A stretch of DNA of 64,000 nucleotides from Oribacterium sp. oral taxon 078 str. F0262 (GCF_000160135.1 NZ_GG729933.1:6055-70054), one strand, 5' to 3'; shown: positions 18,724 to 27,917, counted from the stretch's first letter. Made by a program: numbers and translations. The notes: generated from the letters alone by a model not told the origin.

Positions 18724-19488
18724 ATGGGACGAATTATCGCGATCACAAATCAGAAGGGCGGGGTGGGTAAGACGACGACTGCCGTGAATCTCGCCGCGAC
18801 ACTCGCGGAGGCCGGTCAGAGGGTTCTTCTTCTGGATTTCGACCCTCAGGGGAACGCGAGCAGCGGCCTGGGAGTGGAGAGGAGCGAGATCCGGAGCTCA
18901 ATCTATGATGTAATTACGGGAAATTCCGGTATTGAGGAGACGATCCTTCGGGATTGGATGGAAAATCTCGACCTGATTCCGGCGGATATGAGTCTTGCCG
19001 CGTGCGATGCGGAGCTCGCTGATGTGGAGAATAAAAATCTCATCCTTCGGGGAGCACTGCGGCCCCTCCGGGAGAAATATGAATATCTCCTCATCGACTG
19101 TCCTCCGAGCCTTGGGACAATCACTGTAAACGCTCTGAGCGCGGCGGATACCGTTCTGATTCCGATTCAGTGTGAATACTATGCCCTGGAGGGCCTGAGA
19201 CAGGTTTTAAGCAGTATAGAGATCGTGCAGGAGGCGCTGAATCCCTCTCTTTTGATCGAGGGCATTGTCTTTACGATGTATGATGGGAGAATTCGTCTCT
19301 CTCAGGAGGTTGTAAGGACGGTGCGGAAGAATTTTCGGGGGAATATCTTCCAGAGTATGATTCCGAGGAACGTGCGCCTTGCGGAGGCACCGAGTCATGG
19401 ACTTCCGATCACCGCCTATGACTCTGCCTCCAGCGGGGCGGAGAGCTATCGGAAGCTTGCGGTGGAAGTGATGAACAGGGAGGAGTAG
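18724..19488 (+). CDS. soj: Chromosome partitioning ATPase Soj (ParA)
   Basis: Walker-type ATPase that with Spo0J controls origin segregation and DnaA activity. The 254 residues carry the deviant Walker A KGGVGKTTT (about 10-18), switch motif DFDPQGN and Walker B LLIDCPPSLG. Length is that of the short chromosomal ParA class with no N-terminal repressor domain. GGGAGG lies before the ATG; spo0J starts two bases after its stop. Confidence 0.96.
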   Translation: MGRIIAITNQKGGVGKTTTAVNLAATLAEAGQRVLLLDFDPQGNASSGLGVERSEIRSSIYDVITGNSGIEETILRDWMENLDLIPADMSLAACDAELADVENKNLILRGALRPLREKYEYLLIDCPPSLGTITVNALSAADTVLIPIQCEYYALEGLRQVLSSIEIVQEALNPSLLIEGIVFTMYDGRIRLSQEVVRTVRKNFRGNIFQSMIPRNVRLAEAPSHGLPITAYDSASSGAESYRKLAVEVMNREE

Positions 19489-19490
19489 GG

Positions 19491-20420
19491 ATGGCGAGAG
19501 AGAGACTTGGAAAGGGTCTGGACGCGATTTTCGGTCCATCCTCATCCAGAGCTTCGGCCCATGCGGAGGGAGTGACGAAAAACGCGGGGAGAGCAGAGAG
19601 AGAAGACGGGGAGAAAAAGGCGGGAGAAAAGGAGCAGCTTGTTCGGATCGGATTGATTCAGCCGAATCGGAATCAGCCCAGGAAGGATTTTGACGAGGAA
19701 AAGCTCCAGGAGCTTGCGGAGTCCATCCGGCTCTACGGCGTGATTCAGCCATTGATCGTGAAAAAACAGGGACCGCTCTATGAGATCGTCGCCGGGGAGC
19801 GGAGATGGAGGGCAGCGAAGCTCGCAGGGCTTTCTGAGCTTCCGGTGATCGTCCGGGACTTCGATGAGAAGACGGCGAAGGAAATTTCCATCATTGAAAA
19901 TATCCAAAGATCGGATCTGAATCCCGTGGAGGAGGCGATGGCTTATCAGAGTCTTCTCACGGAATACGGGCTCACGCAGGAGGAACTTGCGTCCCGGGTC
20001 TCAAAAAATCGTTCCACGATCACCAACAGTCTGCGGCTTTTGAAGCTGGAGCCCGAGATTCTGTCTTTGCTCCGGGAGGGAAGGATGAGTCAGGGGCATG
20101 CGAGAGCGCTCCTTGGGATCGGAGACAGCGCGCTCCGGAGGAAGATCTCGGAGCGCTGCGCGAGAGAGGAGCTCTCTGTACGGGAAATCGAGGGCCTGGC
20201 CCGGGAAGGGCGGGGACGAAAGAAGGAGAAGAAGGGAAGCGAAGAGGGAAGGGAGCGGGAGCAGCTTCTTTTGGCCTGCCGGGAGCTGGAAAAGAGGATG
20301 AAGTCCAGGCTTGGGACAAAGGTATCCATCGTTTCCCGGGATGGGAAAAGGGGAAGACTTGAGATAGAATATTATTCCCCGGAGGATCTGGAGCGGATCT
20401 CCTCTCTCTTAAATATATGA
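19491..20420 (+). CDS. spo0J: Chromosome partitioning protein Spo0J (ParB)
   Basis: CTP-dependent clamp that loads at parS and recruits SMC. The 309-residue protein has the N-terminal Soj-activating start ARERLGKGLDAIFG, a linker, the ParB/Sulfiredoxin-like domain with QPRKDF and the CTP motif GERRWRAAKLAG, the HTH domain (LASRVSKNRSTITNSLRLLKL) and a C-terminal dimerisation domain. Four perfect sites for it lie within 4.7 kb upstream. Confidence 0.96.
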   Translation: MARERLGKGLDAIFGPSSSRASAHAEGVTKNAGRAEREDGEKKAGEKEQLVRIGLIQPNRNQPRKDFDEEKLQELAESIRLYGVIQPLIVKKQGPLYEIVAGERRWRAAKLAGLSELPVIVRDFDEKTAKEISIIENIQRSDLNPVEEAMAYQSLLTEYGLTQEELASRVSKNRSTITNSLRLLKLEPEILSLLREGRMSQGHARALLGIGDSALRRKISERCAREELSVREIEGLAREGRGRKKEKKGSEEGREREQLLLACRELEKRMKSRLGTKVSIVSRDGKRGRLEIEYYSPEDLERISSLLNI

Positions 20421-20575
20421 TTTGGAGAGGATTTCAGCATCAAAAGTCCGGCTCTGCGATGAGCATGCGTGAGAGAAGAAGGGAAAGGACTTTATGAGAG
20501 AGCTCTTTATCAGCGTAAAAGAGGGCTAAGTCCCGCGAGAGGACGAAGCAGGGAGTGCTATGGCGGAAGCTCTGG

Positions 20576-20603
20576 AGCGGAGCCATGCGGAATCCGCTTT
20601 TTT
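20576..20603 (+). terminator. Rho-independent terminator after spo0J
   Basis: AGCGGA/TCCGCT stem (20576-20581 with 20593-20598) running into six Ts. The rest of the 222-base gap 20421-20642 shows no gene. Confidence 0.6.
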
Positions 20604-20642
20604 GTCCGAATCAAATTACCATGAAAGGATGGAAGAAAAGAG

Positions 20643-21143
20643 ATGCCAGCTATCAATCATCTCGTGGCGGGAGGACTCCTGTTTTCCCTGATCCTGGCGC
20701 TTGCCGCCTTTATACTGGGGCTTCAGGCGAATCAGCGCTACAAGCAGCTCTACCGGCAGTATGATTATTTTATGCGCGGAAAGGACGCGGAGACTCTGGA
20801 GGATTATTTCGTGGATCTTCAGAGTCACGTGGAGCGGCTGGAGGAGGAGAAGGAAAATATAAAGGATATGCTCCGGATTGTGAATCGGAATATCCGGGCC
20901 TCCTTTCAGAAATTCGGCATCGTGAAATATAATGCGTTTGGCGGAATGGGAGGGAATATGTCCTTTGCGATCGCCATGCTGGATTATACGAACACGGGCT
21001 TTGTGATAAATTCGGTACACTCCCGGGAGGGCTGTTTTCTCTATATCAAGGATGTAGATGTCGGTACGACGGGGGTGGAGCTCGGCGCGGAGGAGAAGCT
21101 TGCGCTTGAGCAGGCACTTGGCTACAGAGAGAAAGAGCAGTGA
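20643..21143 (+). CDS. DUF4446 family membrane-anchored protein
   Basis: A 166-residue protein with one N-terminal membrane segment (about 8-28), a coiled-coil stretch around 50-85, and the conserved C-terminal half (FQKFGIVKYNAFGGMGGNMSFAIAMLD) of the DUF4446 family. Such genes commonly follow spo0J in Clostridia. Function is unknown. Its stop overlaps the GTG start of the next gene (GTGA), so the two are likely translated together. Confidence 0.85.
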   Translation: MPAINHLVAGGLLFSLILALAAFILGLQANQRYKQLYRQYDYFMRGKDAETLEDYFVDLQSHVERLEEEKENIKDMLRIVNRNIRASFQKFGIVKYNAFGGMGGNMSFAIAMLDYTNTGFVINSVHSREGCFLYIKDVDVGTTGVELGAEEKLALEQALGYREKEQ

Positions 21144-23632
21144 AGAAAAGGTTAAAGAGCAGTCTTCAAAGAGCGATTTTGATGATCGGCATATTTCTTG
21201 CCGCTCTTGTCATATACTTTACCCTCTCCTATCGGGCGGTGGAGCTCTCCAACCGGGTCTATTCCGTCATGGGAGAGGCAGAGCTGCCGGTGCTCTTTGC
21301 GGAGTCGGGCGGGATCCGCATCAATCCCATGCATGGCTATACGCAGGATATGGGAAATAAAACCGCGCGAGACTGTCTGACAGTGCTGCCGGAAGATCGG
21401 AAATTGAGTCTGAGCGCACTGGAAATGAACGGAAAGGTAGTTTCTGTTCAGTATGAGATCCGCTCTCTGGACCTTTCAAAGCTCATCGAAAACGGGACGG
21501 TGAAGGATATCACGGAGGATGGAGAGAAGACCAGGATTGAGATTCCGATTCAGAATCTCATCGAAAAGGACAGAGAGTATCTTCTCCGGCTCAGCCTGGA
21601 CCTGGGGGAGAAGAGAGTCAATTATTATACGAGAATCCTTTGGACGGATAAGGACTTTTCTCCGCAGATGCTGGAGATTGCGGAGGATTTCACCAGAAAG
21701 ACCTTTTCAAAGAATGATGCCAGGGCGCTGAGCGTCTATCTGGAAAGTGATGACACGGCGGATGAATCGACGCTTGCCCATGTGAGCCTGCATTCCAGCT
21801 TCAATCAGATCACCTGGGGGGACAGCGGAATGCAGCAGGACGGACAGCCGGAAATCTGTCTCAAGGAGCTCTCCGGGGATATGGGGGAGGTGCAGATCCG
21901 TTACGCGAGCTTTTGCAATGACAGGGACGGAAATGTGCGGAAATTTATGAATGAGGACAATTTTGTCTTCCGCTATGATCCGCAGAGAATCTTCCTTATG
22001 GACTATGACAGAAGGACGGAGGAGGAGTTTGAGAGCGCGGACTTTCGCTTCCGGGGAGAGAAGCTTCTCGTCGGGATTGAGAGCTCCTCCCAGCTCTATG
22101 CGAAGCAGTCGGATTCCACTCAGTTTCTGGCCTTTCGGAGCCCGGATGGTCTCTTTCGCTATGACAGCAGGGCAAAGAGCTGCGTCCGCATTTTCTCATA
22201 TCTCTCCGAGGAGGACAAGGCGCTCCGCGCGGGCTATAAGGCGCACGGGATCAAGATCCTCGGAGTCAAGAATAACGGGGATGTCGACTTCCTTGTCTAC
22301 GGCTATTTTAACCGCGGCCGTCACGAGGGGAGCTGCGGAATCCTCTATTATACCTATGACAATTCCGAGAATACCGTGGTGGAGAATTTTTTCCTGCCGC
22401 TTCCGGAGGGCTATGAGGTCCTGGAGGAGGATATCCGGAAGCTCTCCTATCTGAGCCCGAACCGGATGTTCTATTTCTACTACGACGGCAATGTCTATGG
22501 GGTGGATACGACGAGCTTTGAGCTGGTCACTGTCGCCGGGAATCTCGAAAATTCCGAATTTGCGGCATCTCAAAGTGGGCGTTACATCGCCTATCAGGAC
22601 AGCAGCGGGGAAGAGGGGCCCTATGAGTCAGAGCGGATCAGCTTCGTGGATCTCTCGGATGACAAGAGTTTGGAGCTTACGGAGAGCGGGAGAAAGCTCA
22701 GAGTTCTGGGCTTTATCGGAGAGGATCTGATTTATGGTCTGACAGATCCCAATGTCACGGGGGCCTTTACGCCTCAGCATGAGGTTGCGGTTTCCGAGCT
22801 GAGGATCGCCGGCCCGGATCTCAAGGAGAAAAGCCGTTATCAAAAGGACGGAATTTATTACGGAAATGCGGAGGTGAGCGAGGATCGGGTGCGCTTTGAC
22901 GAATATCGTCTGGACGGAGGGGAGTTCCGGCTTGCGGGAAGTGACAGCATCATTTCCAGCAAGCAGAATCTGGATCCCGCCGCGGTGAGTGCGGAAAATC
23001 TGCAGGATCCGACTCTTCAGAAGTGCTGGTATTATGGGATTTCGGATATCGGGGGGAAGACGGTGAAGTGCTATTCTCCGAAAAGCTTCTCTTTGGAGAA
23101 GTCCTCGAGCATTGATTTGAATATTCCGGAGGCAAAGGGCAGGGAGCCGCTTTTCCTCGCGTATTCGCTGGGACATTTCCGAGGCTCGAGCCGCACCATG
23201 CAGGGAGCCTGGGAGCAGGTCTATGAGGATTACGGCTATATCCTGGATGAAAGCGGAAGGATGCTCTGGAACCGGACGGATAAGGCGAACGCGGTCAATT
23301 TAAAGAATCCGAAGCTTTTGCCGGAGGAGCTGATAGCGCAGATTCCGAGCCTTGAGAATATGGAGCGCTGCGATGGCTTTCTGCTTCTGAATGCCTACGG
23401 GGTCGATCTCGGAAGCGTGCTCTATTATGTGGGAAAGGGAGTCCCCGTCCTGATCCGGGAGGGGGAGGATTACCGCTGTATCTTCTCTTATAATGCGGGG
23501 ACCATCACGCTGGGGGATCCCTCCGGGAAAAATCGGACTGTGATCGCAAGGAGCGAGGCAGAGGCGAGATTTAAGGCGGAGAATAATGCATTTATAGCAG
23601 CGCTTAAGACCGAGGAGACGCTGAGCCCATAG
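21140..23632 (+). CDS. Large membrane-anchored protein of unknown function
   Basis: An 830-residue protein with a single N-terminal membrane helix (about 12-32) and a large domain presumably outside the cell. The middle resembles beta-rich repeats (many short YDGNVYGVDT-like strands, perhaps a propeller; this is a guess from pattern). The last 120 residues (GVDLGSVLYYVGKGVPVLIREG ... ITLGDPSG) look like a C39-type papain fold but lack the catalytic Cys and His. Similar proteins are, to my knowledge, found in other Lachnospiraceae. Start is GTG, overlapping the DUF4446 stop. Confidence 0.75.
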   Translation: MKKRLKSSLQRAILMIGIFLAALVIYFTLSYRAVELSNRVYSVMGEAELPVLFAESGGIRINPMHGYTQDMGNKTARDCLTVLPEDRKLSLSALEMNGKVVSVQYEIRSLDLSKLIENGTVKDITEDGEKTRIEIPIQNLIEKDREYLLRLSLDLGEKRVNYYTRILWTDKDFSPQMLEIAEDFTRKTFSKNDARALSVYLESDDTADESTLAHVSLHSSFNQITWGDSGMQQDGQPEICLKELSGDMGEVQIRYASFCNDRDGNVRKFMNEDNFVFRYDPQRIFLMDYDRRTEEEFESADFRFRGEKLLVGIESSSQLYAKQSDSTQFLAFRSPDGLFRYDSRAKSCVRIFSYLSEEDKALRAGYKAHGIKILGVKNNGDVDFLVYGYFNRGRHEGSCGILYYTYDNSENTVVENFFLPLPEGYEVLEEDIRKLSYLSPNRMFYFYYDGNVYGVDTTSFELVTVAGNLENSEFAASQSGRYIAYQDSSGEEGPYESERISFVDLSDDKSLELTESGRKLRVLGFIGEDLIYGLTDPNVTGAFTPQHEVAVSELRIAGPDLKEKSRYQKDGIYYGNAEVSEDRVRFDEYRLDGGEFRLAGSDSIISSKQNLDPAAVSAENLQDPTLQKCWYYGISDIGGKTVKCYSPKSFSLEKSSSIDLNIPEAKGREPLFLAYSLGHFRGSSRTMQGAWEQVYEDYGYILDESGRMLWNRTDKANAVNLKNPKLLPEELIAQIPSLENMERCDGFLLLNAYGVDLGSVLYYVGKGVPVLIREGEDYRCIFSYNAGTITLGDPSGKNRTVIARSEAEARFKAENNAFIAALKTEETLSP

Positions 23633-23727
23633 GCATCATCCCGTAAAGAAATTTCGCGGGAGGCGGCTCTGCGAGATAGCCCCCCGGGTGGGAGGAGAAG
23701 GTCCGCGGGAACTATGCGGGAGGGGGA

Positions 23728-24603
23728 TCACGATTTCTCCCTCAAGTATTTCCCGCGGAGCAGAGCCGAGAGAGCGGAGAACTGCGAAAGGCTCAGGGCC
23801 TCCCCGCGGATGTTTTCCGAAAGCCCCAGTTCCCTGAGAGCTTCCTCTGTCCTTTCCTTTGGGAGGGAGAGCCCTCCCGAAAGGGCATTTGCCAGGGTCT
23901 TTCTCCGGGTGGCGAAGGCGGATCGGATGAGACGGAAGAGGAAGGCCTTTTCCTCCGGATTTTCCGGGGTCTCGCTTCGAAGTGTGAGCTTTACGACGGC
24001 AGAGTCCACATTGGGGCGGGGAAGGAAGCAGGAGGACGCAACCGTTCGGATAAGATCGATCTTTGCATAGTACTGCACCGCGAGGGAGAGCGCCCCGTAG
24101 CTTTTTGTGCCGGGGAGGGCGCGCATTCGATCGGCGACCTCTCTTTGCACCATGATCGTGATGGAGCGGATGGGGGCGCGGCTTTCGAGAAGGGACATGA
24201 GGATCGGGCTTGTGATATAATAGGGCAGATTCGCGGCCACCTTGATGGGATGTCCGTCATTTTCCTCCCCGATGAGCTTTGTGAGATCCAGGCGGAGCGC
24301 ATCGCCCTGAATCAGGCGGAGATTGTCATAGGCACTCAGATTCTCTTCGAGGATCGGGATCAGCTTTTTGTCAAGCTCCACCGCGATGACCTTCCGCGCG
24401 GATTCGCAGAGCGCCTGAGTCAGCGTCCCGATGCCGGGCCCGATCTCCAGCACACAGTCTTCCCGCGTGATTTCAGAGGCCGCGAGAATATCCCGGAGCA
24501 CGCTTTCATCGATCAGAAAATTCTGACCGAATCTTTTTTGGAATTGAAAATTATTCTCTTTTATGACCCGGAGGGTCTCTCCGGGCCGAATCAGCTTATT
24601 CAT
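23728..24603 (-). CDS. rsmA: 16S rRNA dimethyladenosine transferase RsmA (KsgA)
   Basis: Makes N6,N6-dimethyl-A1518/A1519 in 16S rRNA late in small-subunit assembly. The 291-residue protein has FGQNFLID, motif I VLEIGPGIGTLTQAL and the catalytic NLPYYITSPI. Start is set at ATG 24603 (MNKLIRPGETLRVIKE), which fits the family; the open frame reaches 24639 but those 12 residues match nothing. No ribosome site precedes either start. An extended -10 element sits where it would make transcription begin at the ATG. Confidence 0.93.
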   Translation of the reverse strand: MNKLIRPGETLRVIKENNFQFQKRFGQNFLIDESVLRDILAASEITREDCVLEIGPGIGTLTQALCESARKVIAVELDKKLIPILEENLSAYDNLRLIQGDALRLDLTKLIGEENDGHPIKVAANLPYYITSPILMSLLESRAPIRSITIMVQREVADRMRALPGTKSYGALSLAVQYYAKIDLIRTVASSCFLPRPNVDSAVVKLTLRSETPENPEEKAFLFRLIRSAFATRRKTLANALSGGLSLPKERTEEALRELGLSENIRGEALSLSQFSALSALLRGKYLREKS

Positions 24604-24609
24604 AGGGAA

Positions 24610-24638
24610 AGTATAGCATAATCCCGGGGAGGGAGCCA
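24610..24638 (-). promoter_or_regulatory. rsmA promoter with extended -10 (possible leaderless start)
   Basis: Minus strand TGCTATACT has an extended -10 with TATACT at 24615-24610, followed by six bases TTCCCT and then the ATG at 24603. The -35 (TGGCTC, 24638-24633) is poor. Normal spacing would put +1 on the A of the start codon. Confidence 0.5.
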
Positions 24639-24877
24639 TGCGGAATCGAGCTTTGCGTCGATTTTGCGCCCGGATCGGTTCGCGGGCTCATCCGGACGGA
24701 AGAGCTCTTTATCGGAATACCCCCAAGGGAAGAGGAAGATGCGAACGCCTTCATTAGCTGCATCTTGGAATATATTCTTTCAGTCCCTTCCGGCTTCTGT
24801 CAGAGTCCAGGTTTTTGTCCGCATCCCCATTTATCGGAAACCGGTATAGGACACGGAAGAATATCAGATTAAATGAT

Positions 24878-24906
24878 TGGACAGTCCCGATGTCCTACTT
24901 TAGAAT
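24878..24906 (+). promoter_or_regulatory. Probable promoter of the methionine gamma-lyase gene
   Basis: TGGACA (24878-24883), 17 bases, TAGAAT (24901-24906). A short inverted repeat GGACA/TGTCC (24879-24895) sits in the promoter. The rest of the gap 24640-24974 shows no convincing gene or riboswitch. Confidence 0.4.
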
Positions 24907-25019
24907 CCGAAGAAATGCGGGAAAATTTCCGCGTCTCCGCCGATTTTTGAAGACGGAGAAGATGGGTTCTGAAAATGGATACGGATGGGAAAGCAGCGGA
25001 CAGGACAGAGGAGGAAGAT

Positions 25020-26243
25020 TTGAAGAGAAAGCTTGATTTTTCGAAACTTGGTTTTGGCACGGGAATGATTCACGCGGGGCAGGAGCCGGATCCGAGCTAC
25101 GGGGCCCTTGCGACTCCGATTTATCAGACCTCGACATTTTGCTTTGATACGGCGGAAGAGGGAGGAGAGATCTTCTCCGGGGAGAGGGCGGGCTACGCCT
25201 ATACCAGAGGAGGGAATCCCACGACGACGGCGCTGGAGCAGAAGCTCTCGATCTTAGAGGGCGGGGAGGCTGCCATCGCCACGGCCTCCGGTATGGGAGC
25301 TGTCGGGGGAGCGCTGCTCGCCTATGCGAAGGCCGGGGATCATATCCTCCGCGGGAGATGCATCTACAGCTGCACGGAGCATGTGTTCCGGGAGAACCTC
25401 AGTAAATTCAATATCGAGGTGACGAGCGCGGACTTCTCGGATCTCGAAGCGGTCGCCGGGGGGATAAAGGAGAATACGAAGCTGCTCTATTTTGAGAGCA
25501 TGTCGAATCCCATGATGGAGCTCAGCGATATTCGGGAGATCAGCCGCATTGCCCACGACAGGGGGATAAAGGTAGTGGTGGACAATACCTTTACGCCGCC
25601 TCCTGAGATCAGGCCGCTCTCGCTCGGCGCGGATCTCGTGGTTCACAGCACCACGAAATATATCAACGGACACGGGGATGCGATCGGCGGGGCCATTATC
25701 GGCGCCAAGGAGGAGCTGGACCCGATCCGCTCCGGCATCACCACCAAGCTTCTCGGGACGACGCCGAGCCCCTTTAATTCCTATCTGGTTCTCCGCGGGA
25801 TGCAGACCATGGAGCTTCGGATGCAGAGGCACTGTGAGAACGGATTTGCGATCGCTTCCTTCCTGGAGGGAAATCCCCATGTGAAAAGGGTGTATTATCC
25901 GGGCCTTTCGTCCAGCCCGCAGCATGCGCTTGCGGAGAGGATGATGAAGGGGAACTATGGAGGAATCCTTGCCTTTGAGTTAAAGGACGGGATCCGGGGC
26001 ATGAAGGCCTTTGATGCCTGTAAAAAGCTGCTCAATTCCTTCACGATCCCATCGATCGCGGTGAGCCTGGGAGACCCGGGAACCCTCGTGGAGCATGCCG
26101 CCAGCATGACGCATGGCGCTGTCCCCGCGGAGGAGAGGGAGAGAGAGGGGATCACGGATGCTCTGATTCGGGTCTCCGCCGGTCTGGAGGACAAAGAGGA
26201 TCTGCTCGCCGATTTCCGGGCGGCCTTCTCGGTTTTAGACTGA
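25020..26243 (+). CDS. mgl: Methionine gamma-lyase (Cys/Met metabolism PLP enzyme)
   Basis: PLP-dependent lyase of the trans-sulfuration family, likely splitting methionine into methanethiol, ammonia and 2-oxobutyrate. It has YAYTRGGNPTT, the PLP lysine in HSTTKYINGHGD, and IYSCTEH, whose Cys aligns with the active-site Cys typical of methionine gamma-lyases rather than cystathionine enzymes. TTG at 25020 is preferred: AGAGGAGGA lies 5 bases upstream and the 407-residue length fits. ATG at 24975 (422 residues) is the alternative. Cystathionine gamma-synthase or lyase activity cannot be excluded. Confidence 0.85.
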   Translation: MKRKLDFSKLGFGTGMIHAGQEPDPSYGALATPIYQTSTFCFDTAEEGGEIFSGERAGYAYTRGGNPTTTALEQKLSILEGGEAAIATASGMGAVGGALLAYAKAGDHILRGRCIYSCTEHVFRENLSKFNIEVTSADFSDLEAVAGGIKENTKLLYFESMSNPMMELSDIREISRIAHDRGIKVVVDNTFTPPPEIRPLSLGADLVVHSTTKYINGHGDAIGGAIIGAKEELDPIRSGITTKLLGTTPSPFNSYLVLRGMQTMELRMQRHCENGFAIASFLEGNPHVKRVYYPGLSSSPQHALAERMMKGNYGGILAFELKDGIRGMKAFDACKKLLNSFTIPSIAVSLGDPGTLVEHAASMTHGAVPAEEREREGITDALIRVSAGLEDKEDLLADFRAAFSVLD

Positions 26244-26313
26244 AGGACGAAGGAGGAGCGCGGTACAGCCGAAGAGAGAGGGAAGCGGAAAAGCAAGAGG
26301 AAGGGGTATATCC

Positions 26314-26728
26314 ATGAAAGAAATTAAGATTTGTGATCTCTCCTTCTCCTATCCGGCTTCGCCGGAGAAATGGATTTTAAAGGATATCAGCCTCACGATA
26401 GAGGCGGGGGAATTCGTCTGCCTCCTGGGGCAATGCGGCCACGCTGGAGCTTCGGGGCTGGAAGCGCTTTATCCGGGTGATTCTGCCCGCGGCGAGTCCC
26501 GCCATTCTCGCGGGCTTTGTCAATTCTCTGAGGAGCTCCTTCGTCATGCTGGTCTATGCGGAGATGTACGGCGCGCAGTATGGACTGGGCTTTTATGTGA
26601 AGAGATACTCCACGCTGGGAATCTATGAGAATGTCTGGGGCGGCTTCCTCTTCATGGTCTTTATCCTCATCATTGTCATGACAATCTTCGAGAAAATCAA
26701 GAATCATATCCTCCGCTGGGCAATGTAA
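26314..26728 (+). pseudogene. Deletion scar of a NitT/TauT-type ABC transporter
   Basis: The first 40 codons are the start of an SsuB/TauB-like ATPase (MKEIKICDLSFSYPASPEK, then LKDISLTIEAGEFVCLLGQ). They stop at the Walker A loop. From about 26435 the sequence continues, in another frame, as the last 95 residues of an SsuC/TauC-like permease (ATLELRGWKRFIRVILPAA ... NHILRWAM). The rest of the ATPase and most of the permease are gone, so one internal deletion fused the two genes. The remnant cannot be functional. It probably once imported a sulfonate, nitrate-like or pyrimidine-precursor substrate. Confidence 0.85.
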
Positions 26729-26737
26729 AAGCGGAGA

Positions 26738-26785
26738 TTGACAGCGCCGGGCTGAAATGCTAGAGTGGTTGTGTAAGCGCTACCA
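26738..26785 (+). promoter_or_regulatory. uxuAB promoter with overlapping cre/LacI-type operator
   Basis: Perfect TTGACA (26738-26743), 17 bases, extended -10 TGCTAGAGT (TAGAGT at 26761-26766). Transcription should begin near 26773. Exactly there lies TGTAAGCGCTACCA (26772-26785), which matches the CcpA catabolite site in 13 of 14 positions and is nearly palindromic. CcpA or a local LacI-type repressor bound here would block transcription. Confidence 0.75.
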
Positions 26786-26843
26786 ATGGCATAAAACGGC
26801 GCTTTTATGCTGCGATAATATACAGAGGCGGGAGGGATAAGAG

Positions 26844-27917
26844 ATGCGGATGACACTGCGTTGGTACGGGCCGGGCTATGATACCGTGACACTGGAGCAG
26901 ATCCGGCAGATTCCTGGGGTCTGGGGCGTTGTCACGACCCTCTATCAGAAGCAGGCGGGGGAGCTCTGGACGGAGTCTGAGATCAGGGAGCTCAAAAGGA
27001 CCGTAGAGGAGGCCGGTCTCGAGATTTCTGCGATCGAGTCGGTAAATATCAGTGACGATATCAAGACCGGGGCGGAGGGGAGAGAGGAACAGATTGAAAA
27101 TTATATCGGGACGCTTGAGAATCTCGGAAAGGCCGGGATCCGTGTCATCTGCTATAATTTCATGCCGGTTTTCGACTGGACCCGGACGGAGCTTGCGAGA
27201 ATCCGGCCGGACGGCTCTACCGTACTCGCCTATAATCAGGATACCGTCGACCGTCTGGACCCGGATCATATGAAGGAGTCCGTGGAGGCCATGTCCGGCG
27301 GCTTTGTGATGCCGGGCTGGGAGCCGGAGCGCCTGGACAGGCTTAAGGAGCTCTTTCAGAAATACCGTGATATCGATGAGGAGAAGCTTTTTCAGAATCT
27401 CATCTATTTCCTCAGGGCGATCGGCCCGGTCTGTGAGCGCTATGATATCCGGATGGGGATTCACCCGGATGATCCGGCCTGGCCGATTTTCGGACTTCCC
27501 CGCATTGTCACCGGAAAGGAGCAGATCGTGCGCCTTCTCAAAGCGGTGGACAGACCCTATAACGGGCTCACGCTGTGCACGGGCTCTCTGGGCTCCAAGC
27601 AGCAGCAGGGGGAGATCCTGGACATCATAGAGACAGCGCGGGGAAGGATTCCCTTTGCCCATGTCAGAAATCTAAAGTTTAATTCCCCGAGGGATTTCGA
27701 GGAGGCGGCCCACCTCTCCTCCGATGGTTCTATGGATCTCTATCTTATCATGCGAAAGCTCTATGAAAGCGGCTTTGACGGAATCATCCGGCCGGACCAC
27801 GGGCGCATGATCTGGGGAGAGAAGGCCATGCCGGGCTACGGTCTCTACGACAGGGCGCTCGGCGCCTGCTATCTTGAGGGACTCTGGGAGGCGATTGCAA
27901 AGGATCGGCAGGGCTGA
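26844..27917 (+). CDS. uxuA: Mannonate dehydratase
   Basis: Converts D-mannonate to 2-keto-3-deoxygluconate in glucuronate breakdown; metal-dependent TIM barrel. The 357 residues match UxuA from the first strand (MRMTLRWYGPGYDTVTLEQIRQ) through VICYNFMPVFDWTRT, GIHPDDP and the C-terminal RPDHGR. Ribosome site GGAGGG lies before the ATG. It heads a two-gene unit with uxuB, behind a carbon-controlled promoter. Confidence 0.95.
   Translation: MRMTLRWYGPGYDTVTLEQIRQIPGVWGVVTTLYQKQAGELWTESEIRELKRTVEEAGLEISAIESVNISDDIKTGAEGREEQIENYIGTLENLGKAGIRVICYNFMPVFDWTRTELARIRPDGSTVLAYNQDTVDRLDPDHMKESVEAMSGGFVMPGWEPERLDRLKELFQKYRDIDEEKLFQNLIYFLRAIGPVCERYDIRMGIHPDDPAWPIFGLPRIVTGKEQIVRLLKAVDRPYNGLTLCTGSLGSKQQQGEILDIIETARGRIPFAHVRNLKFNSPRDFEEAAHLSSDGSMDLYLIMRKLYESGFDGIIRPDHGRMIWGEKAMPGYGLYDRALGACYLEGLWEAIAKDRQG

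Noticed and set aside
24604-24639. Upstream start of RsmA (12 extra residues)
   Set aside because: These residues do not fit the family and the -10 element overlaps them, so transcription would begin after that start.
24664-24849. 61-residue frame between rsmA and the methionine gamma-lyase gene
   Set aside because: No ribosome site and not protein-like. The region looks like ordinary intergenic DNA or an old decayed gene.
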